This document shows, in pieces, positions 8,189-21,535 of a DNA stretch of 64,000 nucleotides (positions within the stretch are counted from its first letter, which is position 1; each line of letters opens with the position of its first letter). Position numbers and translations under genes: made by a program. Source of the DNA: Saccharopolyspora gloriosae (GTDB taxonomy: Bacteria; Actinomycetota; Actinomycetes; Mycobacteriales; Pseudonocardiaceae); NCBI RefSeq assembly GCF_014203325.1, contig NZ_JACHIV010000001.1:1303501-1367500 (forward strand), written 5' to 3'. The notes below the pieces were generated by a model. It searched no databases, was not told the DNA's origin, and saw only the letters and a list, made by a program, of their open reading frames with translations.

Positions 8189-9766
8189 ATGAGTCGCTTG
8201 CTGACCGCCGGATGCGCGCTGTTGCTGCTCAGCGGTGCTGCCGCCTGCGCCCCCTCGCCGTCGAGCGGACCGCTGCTGCAGCCGCGCACCGAGCGCAGCG
8301 GCCCGGCGGGCGCGGTCCCGGCCGGTCTGGAGGAGTTCTACGGCCAAGAGCTCGACTGGGGCCCGTGCGCGGAGTACGCCACCACCAGCGCCGACCAGGG
8401 CGTCTACCAGGACCGGACGCTGGAGTGCGCCCGGTTGCGCGTGCCGCTGGACTACGAGCGGCCGGAAGGCCGCCAGATCAACATCGGCGTGCTGCGCAAA
8501 CCGGCGACCGACCCGGACACCCGCATCGGCTCGCTGCTGATGAACCCCGGCGGCCCCGGCGCCTCCGGCATGAGCGCCGCCGCGAGCCTCGCCCCCACCT
8601 TGGAGCCCACCGACCTCGGTGAGCGCTTCGACCAGATCGGCTTCGACCCGCGCGGCATCGGCGCCAGCGAACCCGAGGTCCGCTGCCTCACCGACGAGGA
8701 GTGGGACGCCGACCGGCTCGACTCCGACGCCGACACCTCCCCGGAGGGCACCGCGCAGACCGAGCGGGAAGTGCGCGACTACACCGGCAAGTGCGTGCAG
8801 CGGACCGGCGAGGACGTGCTCGCCCACGTCGGCACCCGCGACGTCGTCCAGGACATGGACGTGCTGCGCTCCGCGCTCGGCGATCCGCAGCTGACCTACC
8901 TCGGCTACTCCTACGGCACCCGCATCGGCTCCGCGTACGCCGAGCGGTTCCCCGGCAACGTGCGGGCGATGATCCTCGACGGCGCCATCGACCCCGGCCA
9001 GGACGCCATCGAGCAGCAGGTCATGCAGGGCGCCGGCTTCCAGCGCGCCTTCGAGTCCTTCGCACGGTGGTGCGCCGGGCAGAACCAGTGCGCCCTCGGC
9101 GCCGACCCGTCACGGGCCGTCCCGGCGTTCCAGCGACTCGCCCGGCCGCTGCTGGAACACCCGGTGCCCGCGGGCGACCGGGAGCTCTCCTACACCGACG
9201 CCACGACCGCGGCCGTCCAAGCGCTCTACGCGCAGAGCATGTGGCCCGCGCTCAACACCGGCCTCGGTGAGCTCGCCCAGGGCCGCGGCACCGTGCTGCT
9301 GACCCTCGCCGACTCCTACTACGGCCGTGAGGCCAACGGCTCCTACAGCAACATCACCGACGCGTTCAACGCCGTGCGCTGCGTCGACGATCCGCGCGTC
9401 ACCGACCGCGCCGTGCTGCGCGAAGCGGACCGCCGCTACCGCGAGGCGGCGCCCTTCCTCGACGACGGCCTGCCCGCCAACAGCGCCATGGACATGTGCT
9501 CGTTCTGGCCCGTGCCGGTCACCGGCGACGCGGCCCAACCCCAGGTGCAGGGCCTGCCGCCCACCCTGGTGATCTCGACCACCGGCGACCCGGCCACGCC
9601 CTACGACGCGGGGGTCAACCTCGCGAAGGCGCTGCGCGGCAGGCTGCTCACCTTCGAAGGCACCCAGCACACCGCGTTCCTCCAGGGCAACTCGTGCGTG
9701 GACGACGCGGGCATCGACTACCTGACCGAGCTCGAACTGCCCGCGGACGGCACCCGGTGCAAGTGA
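8189..9766 (+). CDS. Secreted alpha/beta hydrolase, tripeptidyl aminopeptidase (TAP) family
   Basis: A 525-residue exported serine peptidase-like hydrolase, probably a lipoprotein: the signal ends LLLLSGAAAC, though Ala at -3 makes the lipobox atypical. The fold shows the oxyanion stretch NPGGPGASG, the DPRGIG turn, nucleophile Ser241 in GYSYG, the acid in TTGDPATP and the His in FEGTQHTAF. The carboxyl TAP-like domain is present. Relatives are Streptomyces SlpD/SlpE and mycobacterial CaeA (Rv2224c) with Rv2223c, whose genes sit beside glnA2 as here. It likely trims peptides or hydrolyses esters in the envelope. A paralogue starts at 62523. Confidence 0.9.
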   Translation: MSRLLTAGCALLLLSGAAACAPSPSSGPLLQPRTERSGPAGAVPAGLEEFYGQELDWGPCAEYATTSADQGVYQDRTLECARLRVPLDYERPEGRQINIGVLRKPATDPDTRIGSLLMNPGGPGASGMSAAASLAPTLEPTDLGERFDQIGFDPRGIGASEPEVRCLTDEEWDADRLDSDADTSPEGTAQTEREVRDYTGKCVQRTGEDVLAHVGTRDVVQDMDVLRSALGDPQLTYLGYSYGTRIGSAYAERFPGNVRAMILDGAIDPGQDAIEQQVMQGAGFQRAFESFARWCAGQNQCALGADPSRAVPAFQRLARPLLEHPVPAGDRELSYTDATTAAVQALYAQSMWPALNTGLGELAQGRGTVLLTLADSYYGREANGSYSNITDAFNAVRCVDDPRVTDRAVLREADRRYREAAPFLDDGLPANSAMDMCSFWPVPVTGDAAQPQVQGLPPTLVISTTGDPATPYDAGVNLAKALRGRLLTFEGTQHTAFLQGNSCVDDAGIDYLTELELPADGTRCK

Positions 9767-9860
9767 CCCGCCACCGCGACCGGCCGCGGAACCGGACGGT
9801 AACGAGGACTCAACGCGCACGGTCGGGCGTCGCGGGAACCGCAGGAATTAGGCTGCGAGC

Positions 9861-11204
9861 ATGAACCGCCAGCAGGAGTTCGTGCTCCGCACCCTGGAGG
9901 AACGTGACATCCGCTTCGTGCGGCTGTGGTTCACCGACGTCCTCGGCATCCTCAAGTCCGTGGCGATCTCGCCCGCCGAACTCGAGGGGGCCTTCAGCGA
10001 GGGCATCGGGTTCGACGGCTCCGCCATCGAAGGATTCTCACGGATCTACGAGTCGGACATGGTCGCCAAGCCCGACCCGACCACGTTCCAAGTGCTGCCC
10101 TGGGAGACGCCCGACGGCGAGCACTACTCGGCCCGCATGTTCTGCGACATCGCGATGCCCGACGGCTCCCCGTGCTGGGCCGACCCGCGCCACGTCCTGC
10201 GCCGCACCCTGTCGAAGGCCACCGAAGCCGGGTTCACCTGCTACGTGCACCCCGAGATCGAGTTCTTCCTGCTGAAGAACCTGCCGACCACCGGGGTCGA
10301 ACCGGAACCCGCCGACTCCGGCGGCTACTTCGACCAGGCCAGCCACGACGCCGCCCCGCACTTCCGGCGCAACGCCATCGAAACGCTCGAAGCGATGGGC
10401 ATCTCCGTCGAGTTCAGCCACCACGAGGGCGCCCCCGGCCAGCAGGAGATCGACCTGCGCTACGCCGACGCGCTCACCATGGCCGACAACGTGATGACCT
10501 TCCGCTACACCGTCAAGGAGGTCGCCCTCATGCAGGGCGTGCACGCCTCCTTCATGCCCAAGCCGTTCACCGCGCAGCCCGGTTCCGGCATGCACACCCA
10601 CTTCAGCCTGTTCGAAGGCGACCAGAACGCCTTCTACCACCCGGAGAACCCCTACGAGCTCTCCGACACCGGGCGGGCGTTCGTCGCGGGCATCCTCACC
10701 CACGCGCGCGAGATCAGCGCCGTCACCAACCAGTGGGTGAACTCGTACAAGCGGCTCATCGTCGGCGGCGAGGCGCCCACCGCGGTCTGCTGGGGCCACG
10801 CCAACCGCTCCGCGCTGGTGCGGGTGCCGATGTACTCGCCCGGCAAGTCCTCCTCGCGGCGCGTCGAGGTCCGCAGCCCCGACTCGGCCTGCAACCCGTA
10901 CCTGGCGTACGCGGTGATCCTCGCCGCCGGGCTGCGCGGCGTGGAGAAGGGCTACGAGCTGCCGCCCGCCACCGAGGACGACGTGTGGTCGCTGACCGAA
11001 GGCGAGCGCAAGGCCGCCGGGTACGCCAGCCTGCCGCAGAACCTCAACGACGCGTTGAGCGAGATGGAGAACTCCGAGCTGGTCGCCGAAACCCTCGGCG
11101 AGCACGTCTTCGACTTCTTCCTCCGCAACAAGCGCAACGAGTGGGACTCCTACCGCAGCCGCGTCACGCCGTACGAGCTGCAGAGCCTGATGCCGATGTT
11201 GTGA
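9861..11204 (+). CDS. glnA2: Glutamine synthetase-like protein GlnA2 (GSI-alpha type)
   Basis: A 447-residue type I glutamine synthetase-fold protein (ATP + NH3 + glutamate family). Metal and substrate motifs are clear: GFDGSAIEGF, the HPEIEFFL acidic pair, SGMHTHFSLF and ANRSALVRVP. Unlike GlnA at 27.6 kb it lacks the 25-residue insertion and the adenylylation loop; where GlnA has [11 protein letters not shown], this protein has DDVWSLTEGER, so a Trp replaces the target Tyr and GlnE should not control it. Position beside a TAP hydrolase, as in mycobacteria, supports the glnA2 name. Actinobacterial GlnA2 paralogues can have weak or altered synthetase activity, some acting on polyamines, so the substrate is not certain. 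Confidence 0.93.
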   Translation: MNRQQEFVLRTLEERDIRFVRLWFTDVLGILKSVAISPAELEGAFSEGIGFDGSAIEGFSRIYESDMVAKPDPTTFQVLPWETPDGEHYSARMFCDIAMPDGSPCWADPRHVLRRTLSKATEAGFTCYVHPEIEFFLLKNLPTTGVEPEPADSGGYFDQASHDAAPHFRRNAIETLEAMGISVEFSHHEGAPGQQEIDLRYADALTMADNVMTFRYTVKEVALMQGVHASFMPKPFTAQPGSGMHTHFSLFEGDQNAFYHPENPYELSDTGRAFVAGILTHAREISAVTNQWVNSYKRLIVGGEAPTAVCWGHANRSALVRVPMYSPGKSSSRRVEVRSPDSACNPYLAYAVILAAGLRGVEKGYELPPATEDDVWSLTEGERKAAGYASLPQNLNDALSEMENSELVAETLGEHVFDFFLRNKRNEWDSYRSRVTPYELQSLMPML

Positions 11205-11272
11205 CCGGGCTCAAACCGATCTCGTGGGGTCAGGTCGTGGGCACCCGGAGGGTGGGGCGATAGGTTCGCCCC

Positions 11273-14200
11273 GTGACTGATTCGCAGCCGCAGCCCGAGC
11301 CCTCCGGTGGCCCCGACGCCGAAGCCACCTCCGACCTGTTGGAGCACCGGGCGGACGAACCGGAATGGCCGGCCGAGCACCCGGACCCCGCCGCGGGCTT
11401 CGACGCCGATCAGGCCACCCTGATCGGCTGCACCGTCGCCGGACCGGGCCAGCTGCCCGCCGCGCGGGTGCTGCGCGAATCGTTCCTGCACAGCCACCCC
11501 GGAGCCCGGTTCGTGGTGCTGCCCATCGGCGGCGAGCTCAGCGGTGACGTGCTCACCCCGGCGCGGATCGGCGTCGACGCCGACGAGCTCGCCGGACTCG
11601 CCGTCGCCTGCACCGCGGACCAGCTGCGCGCCGTGCTGCGCCCCCGGCTGCTGCAGCACCTGGTGGCCACCGGCGCCACCGTGCTCTACCTCGAACCGTC
11701 GGTGCAGGTGTTCAGCGAATTCGACGACCTGCTGCGCGAGCTGTCCCCGGACCGCCCGGTCGCGCTGGTGCCGAGGGTGCTGCGGACCCTCTACGCCGAC
11801 GGGTTCCGCCCGAGCGCCACCGACCTGGTCGAATCCGGCCCGTTCGACCCGAGCGTGCTCGGCGTGCGCCCCGGCGCGGAGGACTTCCTCACCGCGTGGG
11901 CCGAGCAGGTCCGCGCCGACCCCAGCGTCGGCATGCTGCTCGACGGCGCACCCGCGCTGATCGACCACCACGTGCTGCGCGACCCGGGCGTGGGGCTGTC
12001 GGTGTGGAACGCGGCGCAACGCGAACTCATCCCCACCGGCGACGGCGGGCACGCGGTCGACGGTGCCCAGCTGCGCAGCATCCACTTCGACGGGTTCCAG
12101 CCGCAGCGGCCCTGGCTGCTGTCCACGCACTACGCCGACCGCCCGCGAGTGCTGCTCTCGGAACATCCGGTGCTCGCCGGGCTCTGCGCGGCCTACCGCA
12201 ACGAGCTCGTCGAAGCGGGCTACACGCGGGAACAGCCGCACCCCTACGACGCCCTGCCGGACGGCACCCCGCTGCCCGAACCGCTGCGGCGCGACTACCT
12301 CGACGCCTGGCAGCGCGACCAGGCACCGACGAGCCCGTTCGCCACCGGCGCCGGCGTCGAGGACTTCCTCGACTGGGCCTGCGAGCCCGTTGACGAACGG
12401 CAGCGGGCCACCGGCGGTTCCCGCTGGACCGCGGCGGTCTGGGCCGACGACCAGGTGCTGCGCAAGAACTACCCCGACCCGTTCGGCGCGGACGCCGACG
12501 CGTTCCGCGAATGGTGCGCGGGCGTCGGCGTCGCCAGCGGCCGGGTACCTGCCGCCGCGGTGCGCAACCTCGGCGGCACCGACGGCTCGACGCTCGTCGA
12601 CCAGCTCGGCGTCGCCATCCTCGGCACCGGCCGCACCGCCGAACTCGTCCGAGCCGCCGTGCGCGCCTCCGGGCTGCCCTCCGCGGACACCCCGTACTAC
12701 CCGGTGGTGCTGCGCTGCGAGCCCGGCCTGACGGTGCCCGCGGGACGCCACCTGATCGACGTGCAACCCGACACCACCGACGCGGACGGCGCGGTGGAGG
12801 CATGGGTGCTCTCCGAAGCGGCCCGCCAGGCCGCCCGGCGCGCGGGCGGGCCTACCACGCGGGTCGTCGCCCTCCCGCTGCTCGACCCGGGGCCGGTGGA
12901 CCTGCCGACGCGGAAGGCGGCACGCGCCCGGTTCGGGTTGTCCGAGGAGTTCGTCATCGGTGCTTTCGCCGACCACTCCGACGAACGTCGCGACAACATC
13001 CTCGGCCTGGTCACGGCCTTCTTCGCCGCGTTCCCCGAACGCGAGGACGTGCACCTGCTCGTCGCCGTCACCGGTGCGGCCGAACACCCGGAGGCGGCCG
13101 AGCGCCTGCGGCTGGCCACGGCCGCCGACCCGCGGGTGCACCTCGTCGAGGAGGAGATCGCCACCGTGGGCCTGCTGTCCGCCGCGGACGCCGTGGCCTC
13201 GCTGCACCGCCCGGCGGGCGGTGACCGGTACGCGCTGCGGTTGCTGGAGGTCGCCGCGCACGGCGTGCCGGTGCTCGCCGCGGACCACGGCGCCGTCACC
13301 GAGCTGCTCGGCTCCGCCGGGGCGAGCCTCGTGCCCTGCCAAGGCCAAGGCGAACCGGACGTCGAGGCCGCCGCCGTCGCCCTGCGCACCGCGGCCGACG
13401 ACCCCGAGGAGACCGCCGCGGCCGGCCGCCGCGCCCGCGATCACCTGCTCGCGCAGCACAGCGTCAACCACGCCGCCGAGCGGTTGCGCGAGCACGTCGA
13501 GCACGCCTACCGGAACTGGCGCACCAAGTGGGCGAAGGATCGCCACGGCGACCTCGACGACCCGCTGCACCCGCTGCTGGTGGCGCGCCACGCGCTGCAC
13601 CGCGCCCCCGACGTCGGCGCCGGTGGCCGCAACTCGGTGGCCCCCGCGCTGCGCAAGGCGGTGCTGCGGGTGCTCAGCCATTACGACGAGCACATCCGCG
13701 ACGTGCTGCGCTCCATGGTCGACGGCGTGGAGCAGACCGCGGCTGAGCTGCTGCGCCGCCAGTACGACGCGGACGGGGGAGGGGAGGAGCTCGACCTGCT
13801 CCGCACCGAACTCGGCCGCATCGACCAGCGCCACGACCAGCTCGACGAACGCCTCACCAGCACCGACGACGGCATGGTGCGGGCCCGCGCCGACCTCGCC
13901 GACCAGCACCGGCGGCTGCGCGCGCTGGAGGCGGGCGGCGGCTCGGGCGGCGGTGAGCCCGACCGCGACGACCTGCTGGCGCAGCGGCTCGACAGCCTCA
14001 CCGGCGCGGTGGAGCGGACCCTGGACCGGATCGACGCGCTGGAGAACGAGCGCGAACAGGCCCGCAACCAGGAGCTCGAAACCACCCTGCGCTCCGCGAC
14101 CAGCGACGCCGCCTACGCCCTGCACCGCACGGACGTGCTGCAACGCATCCTGCTGCGCGAGCACGAGCGCAACACCGGCACCGCCGACGGCACCAGCACC

Positions 14201-14971
14201 CCGGTGCTCTGCGACGCGGGCCTGCTCCGGCTGCCCGCCGACGACGCCATGATGCTGCCGTGGCTGTCCTCGCACGCCACGTGGGACGCGGAGGTCTCCG
14301 GGCTGATCGACTCGCTGCTCGAACCGGACGGCGTGTTCCTCGACGTCGGCGCCTACGTCGGCTACCAGACCGTCCGGGTGCTGAGCAGGCTCGGCAACAG
14401 CGGCGCCGTGATCGCGGTCGAGCCCAGCGCGGACGGCCGCGCACTGCTCAACCGCAACGTCGAGGTGAACGTCCCCTCGGCGTGGGGCCACCGCCTGGTC
14501 ACCCTCGCCGCCGCGGCTTGGGACGCCCCCGCCGACCTGGTCGCCGAACCGTCGCTGGCGGGCGGAGTCTCGGTGCGTCCGGCGGAGGAGTCGGACCCCG
14601 AGGACCCGGACGCGCGCGTACCGGGGGTGCGGCTCGACAAGGAACTGGAGAACACCTCGACGCTGCACGACATGACGCTGTCGGTGGTGCACGTCGACGT
14701 CGGCGCCCGCGTGCACCGGGTCCTCGGCGGCCTGGTCCGCCTGCTCCGGCGGGATCGTCCGTCGATCGTGTGCTCGTTCACCCCTTCCGGCATCACGGAA
14801 CTCGGAGACGACCCGGCCACGGCATTGCACGAGTTCGGCACCTGGGGTTACGAGCTGGTCCCCGTGGGCCGCACGACCGCGGTCTCGGCCTCCGAACTGC
14901 TGGAGGCGATCGACGCCGCCGGCTCCACGAGCACGGTCAAGCTCTGGCTGCGCCCCAAAGGCAAGTCCTGA
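11273..14971 (+). CDS. Large fusion: GT8-like region, GT4 glycosyltransferase, coiled coil and FkbM methyltransferase
   Basis: A soluble 1232-residue protein with no signal peptide or membrane segment, start GTG. Region 1 (about 50-300) opens CTVAGPGQLPAARVLRESF and resembles nucleotide-sugar transferase domains used on surface glycans, although I see no clear DxD. Region 2 (about 530-745) looks like the carboxyl Rossmann half of a GT4 enzyme (VIGAFADHSDERRDN, later LLEVAAHGVPVLAADHGAVTE). Residues 840-940 are charged heptad-rich coiled coil broken by a GGGSGGGEP linker. Region 3 (about 1015-1230) is FkbM-like, with SAM motif I FLDVGAYVGYQT and acidic motif II AVEPS. This suggests synthesis and capping methylation of a glycan by one polypeptide; the product is unknown. 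It lies alone between glnA2 and the rrn operon. Confidence 0.75.
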   Translation: MTDSQPQPEPSGGPDAEATSDLLEHRADEPEWPAEHPDPAAGFDADQATLIGCTVAGPGQLPAARVLRESFLHSHPGARFVVLPIGGELSGDVLTPARIGVDADELAGLAVACTADQLRAVLRPRLLQHLVATGATVLYLEPSVQVFSEFDDLLRELSPDRPVALVPRVLRTLYADGFRPSATDLVESGPFDPSVLGVRPGAEDFLTAWAEQVRADPSVGMLLDGAPALIDHHVLRDPGVGLSVWNAAQRELIPTGDGGHAVDGAQLRSIHFDGFQPQRPWLLSTHYADRPRVLLSEHPVLAGLCAAYRNELVEAGYTREQPHPYDALPDGTPLPEPLRRDYLDAWQRDQAPTSPFATGAGVEDFLDWACEPVDERQRATGGSRWTAAVWADDQVLRKNYPDPFGADADAFREWCAGVGVASGRVPAAAVRNLGGTDGSTLVDQLGVAILGTGRTAELVRAAVRASGLPSADTPYYPVVLRCEPGLTVPAGRHLIDVQPDTTDADGAVEAWVLSEAARQAARRAGGPTTRVVALPLLDPGPVDLPTRKAARARFGLSEEFVIGAFADHSDERRDNILGLVTAFFAAFPEREDVHLLVAVTGAAEHPEAAERLRLATAADPRVHLVEEEIATVGLLSAADAVASLHRPAGGDRYALRLLEVAAHGVPVLAADHGAVTELLGSAGASLVPCQGQGEPDVEAAAVALRTAADDPEETAAAGRRARDHLLAQHSVNHAAERLREHVEHAYRNWRTKWAKDRHGDLDDPLHPLLVARHALHRAPDVGAGGRNSVAPALRKAVLRVLSHYDEHIRDVLRSMVDGVEQTAAELLRRQYDADGGGEELDLLRTELGRIDQRHDQLDERLTSTDDGMVRARADLADQHRRLRALEAGGGSGGGEPDRDDLLAQRLDSLTGAVERTLDRIDALENEREQARNQELETTLRSATSDAAYALHRTDVLQRILLREHERNTGTADGTSTPVLCDAGLLRLPADDAMMLPWLSSHATWDAEVSGLIDSLLEPDGVFLDVGAYVGYQTVRVLSRLGNSGAVIAVEPSADGRALLNRNVEVNVPSAWGHRLVTLAAAAWDAPADLVAEPSLAGGVSVRPAEESDPEDPDARVPGVRLDKELENTSTLHDMTLSVVHVDVGARVHRVLGGLVRLLRRDRPSIVCSFTPSGITELGDDPATALHEFGTWGYELVPVGRTTAVSASELLEAIDAAGSTSTVKLWLRPKGKS

Positions 14972-14984
14972 ATCGCGGTGAACG

Positions 14985-15023
14985 GTGAATGTCAAGAGTC
15001 TGACCAGGCGATTTGACATTCAC
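14985..15023. promoter_or_regulatory. Perfect 11-bp inverted repeat with outward TTGACA boxes
   Basis: The arms GTGAATGTCAA (14985-14995) and TTGACATTCAC (15013-15023) are exact reverse complements separated by 17 bases. The right arm contains TTGACA (15013-15018), followed at 17 bases by TAACTT, a possible rightward rrn promoter. It may be an operator, a weak terminator of the fusion gene, or the upstream rrn promoter. Confidence 0.5.
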
Positions 15024-15155
15024 GGAGAGTGTGCGTAACTTTCTCCACGTCGCACGGCAAGCCGGACGGAACAGGACGCAAGAGCCTGGCGGGGACGGCG
15101 AAGGTGGCGGCGCCTGGGGATTCCCAGTAGCGCGCACCGGACGGGACGCGCGGGT

Positions 15156-15184
15156 TTGACACCGCGAAGCGGACCGGGTAACGT
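15156..15184 (+). promoter_or_regulatory. rrn operon promoter
   Basis: TTGACA at 15156-15161, a 17-base spacer and TAACGT at 15179-15184, which fits the actinobacterial TANNNT -10 box. It is about 380 bp ahead of the mature 16S rRNA, a normal leader length. A further -10-like TAGAGT lies at 15334-15339 without a convincing -35. Confidence 0.7.
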
Positions 15185-15425
15185 ACGACAGTCGCTAAGA
15201 TCCGAGAGGCGCTTCCACGGGAGCGGGTCACGACTTAGCAGTGGACAACTCCAAATCAGGTCGACGATCTGGCCGACCAGGGTGCGGGTGACCGCGAAGT
15301 GACCCCCCTGAAAACGGCCGAAATCGAGCCTGCTAGAGTTTGAAACATCGCAAGAACGAAAGACGGAAATGACTCCCCGGAGTTCGCGGCCCTGAGGTTG
15401 GGGGTTGTGGGTGATGGTGTGGGTG

Positions 15426-15445
15426 TGTTCTTTGAGAACTCAACA
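15426..15445 (+). promoter_or_regulatory. boxA antitermination site in the rrn leader
   Basis: TGTTCTTTGAGAACTCAACA matches the actinobacterial rrn boxA where Nus factors load for antitermination. The rest of the 14972-15559 region holds the promoters and leader and no coding gene. Confidence 0.7.
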
Positions 15446-15559
15446 GCGTGCCGATGATGATGAGTGGTAACTCATTAGATTGATTTTATGCCCTGGTCGG
15501 CCTTTGTGGTTTTGATCGGGGTGCCTCGTTTATTTCGGGGCAGGATTTTTCTCTAAACA

Positions 15560-20403
<4,844 letters not shown>

Positions 20404-20490
20404 GGTGTCTGAGACAACAACTTTGGGTTGTTGATTTCTGAATAGGTTTCACCACGCGATTCACTGGGTGATGGTTGTGGTGTATGTGGT

Positions 20491-20609
20491 TTGTCGGTGG
20501 TTTTAGCGGAGCGGGGAACGCCCGGTCCCATTCCGAACCCGGAAGCTAAGCCCTCCAGCGCCGATGGTACTGCACTCGATAGGGTGTGGGAGAGTAGGAC
20601 ACCGCCGAC
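20491..20609 (+). rRNA. rrf: 5S ribosomal RNA
   Basis: About 119 bases, from TTGTCGGTGGTTTTAGCGGA to AGTAGGACACCGCCGACA, whose ends pair as helix I. The loop B/C stretch CCCATTCCGAACCCGGAAGC is standard. It follows 23S by about 110 bases. Confidence 0.95.
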
Positions 20610-20622
20610 AATACTCAACGGG

Positions 20623-20655
20623 AAACGCCCCACAGTCATAGACTGTGGGGCGTTT
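20623..20655 (+). terminator. rrn operon terminator
   Basis: A perfect 15-bp stem, AAACGCCCCACAGTC and GACTGTGGGGCGTTT, with an ATA loop, directly behind 5S. The stem ends in TTT, giving a short U-run. Confidence 0.93.
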
Positions 20656-20729
20656 CTGCTATTCCAGGGCACCACACCACCCCTGAACAGATGTTTCGAC
20701 GGGCTGGACGTGTCTCGTAGTCTTCTGTG

Positions 20730-21482
20730 ATGGAGCGCGTGCGCATGTTGGTCGTGGAACCGTCGGAGATCGCCCCGGTGGGGCGTCTCGGCGAATGGTT
20801 GGGTGCGGCCGGCGCGGAACTGGACGTGGTGCGGGCACCTGAGATCCCCGCGCCGTCGGCGTTGGACGAGTACGACGCGCTGGTCGTGATGGGCGGCGGC
20901 ATGGGCGCGCTCGACGATCTGGACCATCCGTGGCTGGCCGATGTTCGGGCGCTGCTCAGCGCGGCGGTGAGCAGACAGCTGCCGGTGCTCGCGATCTGCT
21001 TGGGAGCGCAGCTGTTGGCTGCGGCGGCAGGGGGACGAGTGGCGCCGGTCAAGAAGGGGCCCGAGGTGGGGACCTTGCTCGTCGCGAAGCGCGACACCGC
21101 GGCCGACGATCCGCTGTTCGGGGCGCTGCCGCTGACGCCGGACGTGCTGCAGTTCCACAACGACGAGGTGGTCCGGCTGCCGCCGAGCGCACAACTGCTC
21201 GCGTCTTCCCCCGCCTGCGAGAACCAGGCGTTCCGGGTGGGGATCTGCGCTTACGCGCTGCAGTTCCACGTGGAGACCACCCCGGACACGGTGTTGGACT
21301 GGGCGGAGTCGATGCCGGAGGCGGCGAGCACCGCCCGGCCCGGCCAGCTTGACCCCGAGCACCTCGAACGCTTCCACGCGGAGCTCGCCGAGACCTGGGA
21401 ACCGGTGGCGGAGCGTTTCGTCCGATTGGCCGCGACTCCGCTGGAGCAGCGCAGGGGGACTCGGGCGCTTCCGATGGCGTGA
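20730..21482 (+). CDS. Class I glutamine amidotransferase (GMP synthase-like)
   Basis: A free-standing 250-residue GATase1-domain protein. The catalytic triad is visible: Cys90 in AICLGAQLLA, His180 and Glu182 in ALQFHVET. The amino-terminal VVMGGGMGA supplies the oxyanion turn. Such stand-alone proteins hydrolyse glutamine or act as gamma-glutamyl peptidases; the acceptor is not predictable. Start is ATG 20730, or GTG 20727 directly before it. Its stop overlaps a GTG that could open glnE, so the two are probably co-transcribed, placing a glutamine-handling enzyme with the glutamine synthetase regulator. Confidence 0.88.
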   Translation: MERVRMLVVEPSEIAPVGRLGEWLGAAGAELDVVRAPEIPAPSALDEYDALVVMGGGMGALDDLDHPWLADVRALLSAAVSRQLPVLAICLGAQLLAAAAGGRVAPVKKGPEVGTLLVAKRDTAADDPLFGALPLTPDVLQFHNDEVVRLPPSAQLLASSPACENQAFRVGICAYALQFHVETTPDTVLDWAESMPEAASTARPGQLDPEHLERFHAELAETWEPVAERFVRLAATPLEQRRGTRALPMA

Positions 21483-21535
21483 GCCCGCGCCGGTCGCCTG
21501 TGGTCGGGCAGTCGTGTCCGGCTACCGTGCGGAGT

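Noticed and set aside
9799-9814. GTAAC-N6-TCAAC before glnA2, like half a GlnR box
   Set aside because: The second half (expected GTnAC and GaAAC at six-base spacing) reads GGTCG and does not fit, so regulation by GlnR is not supported.
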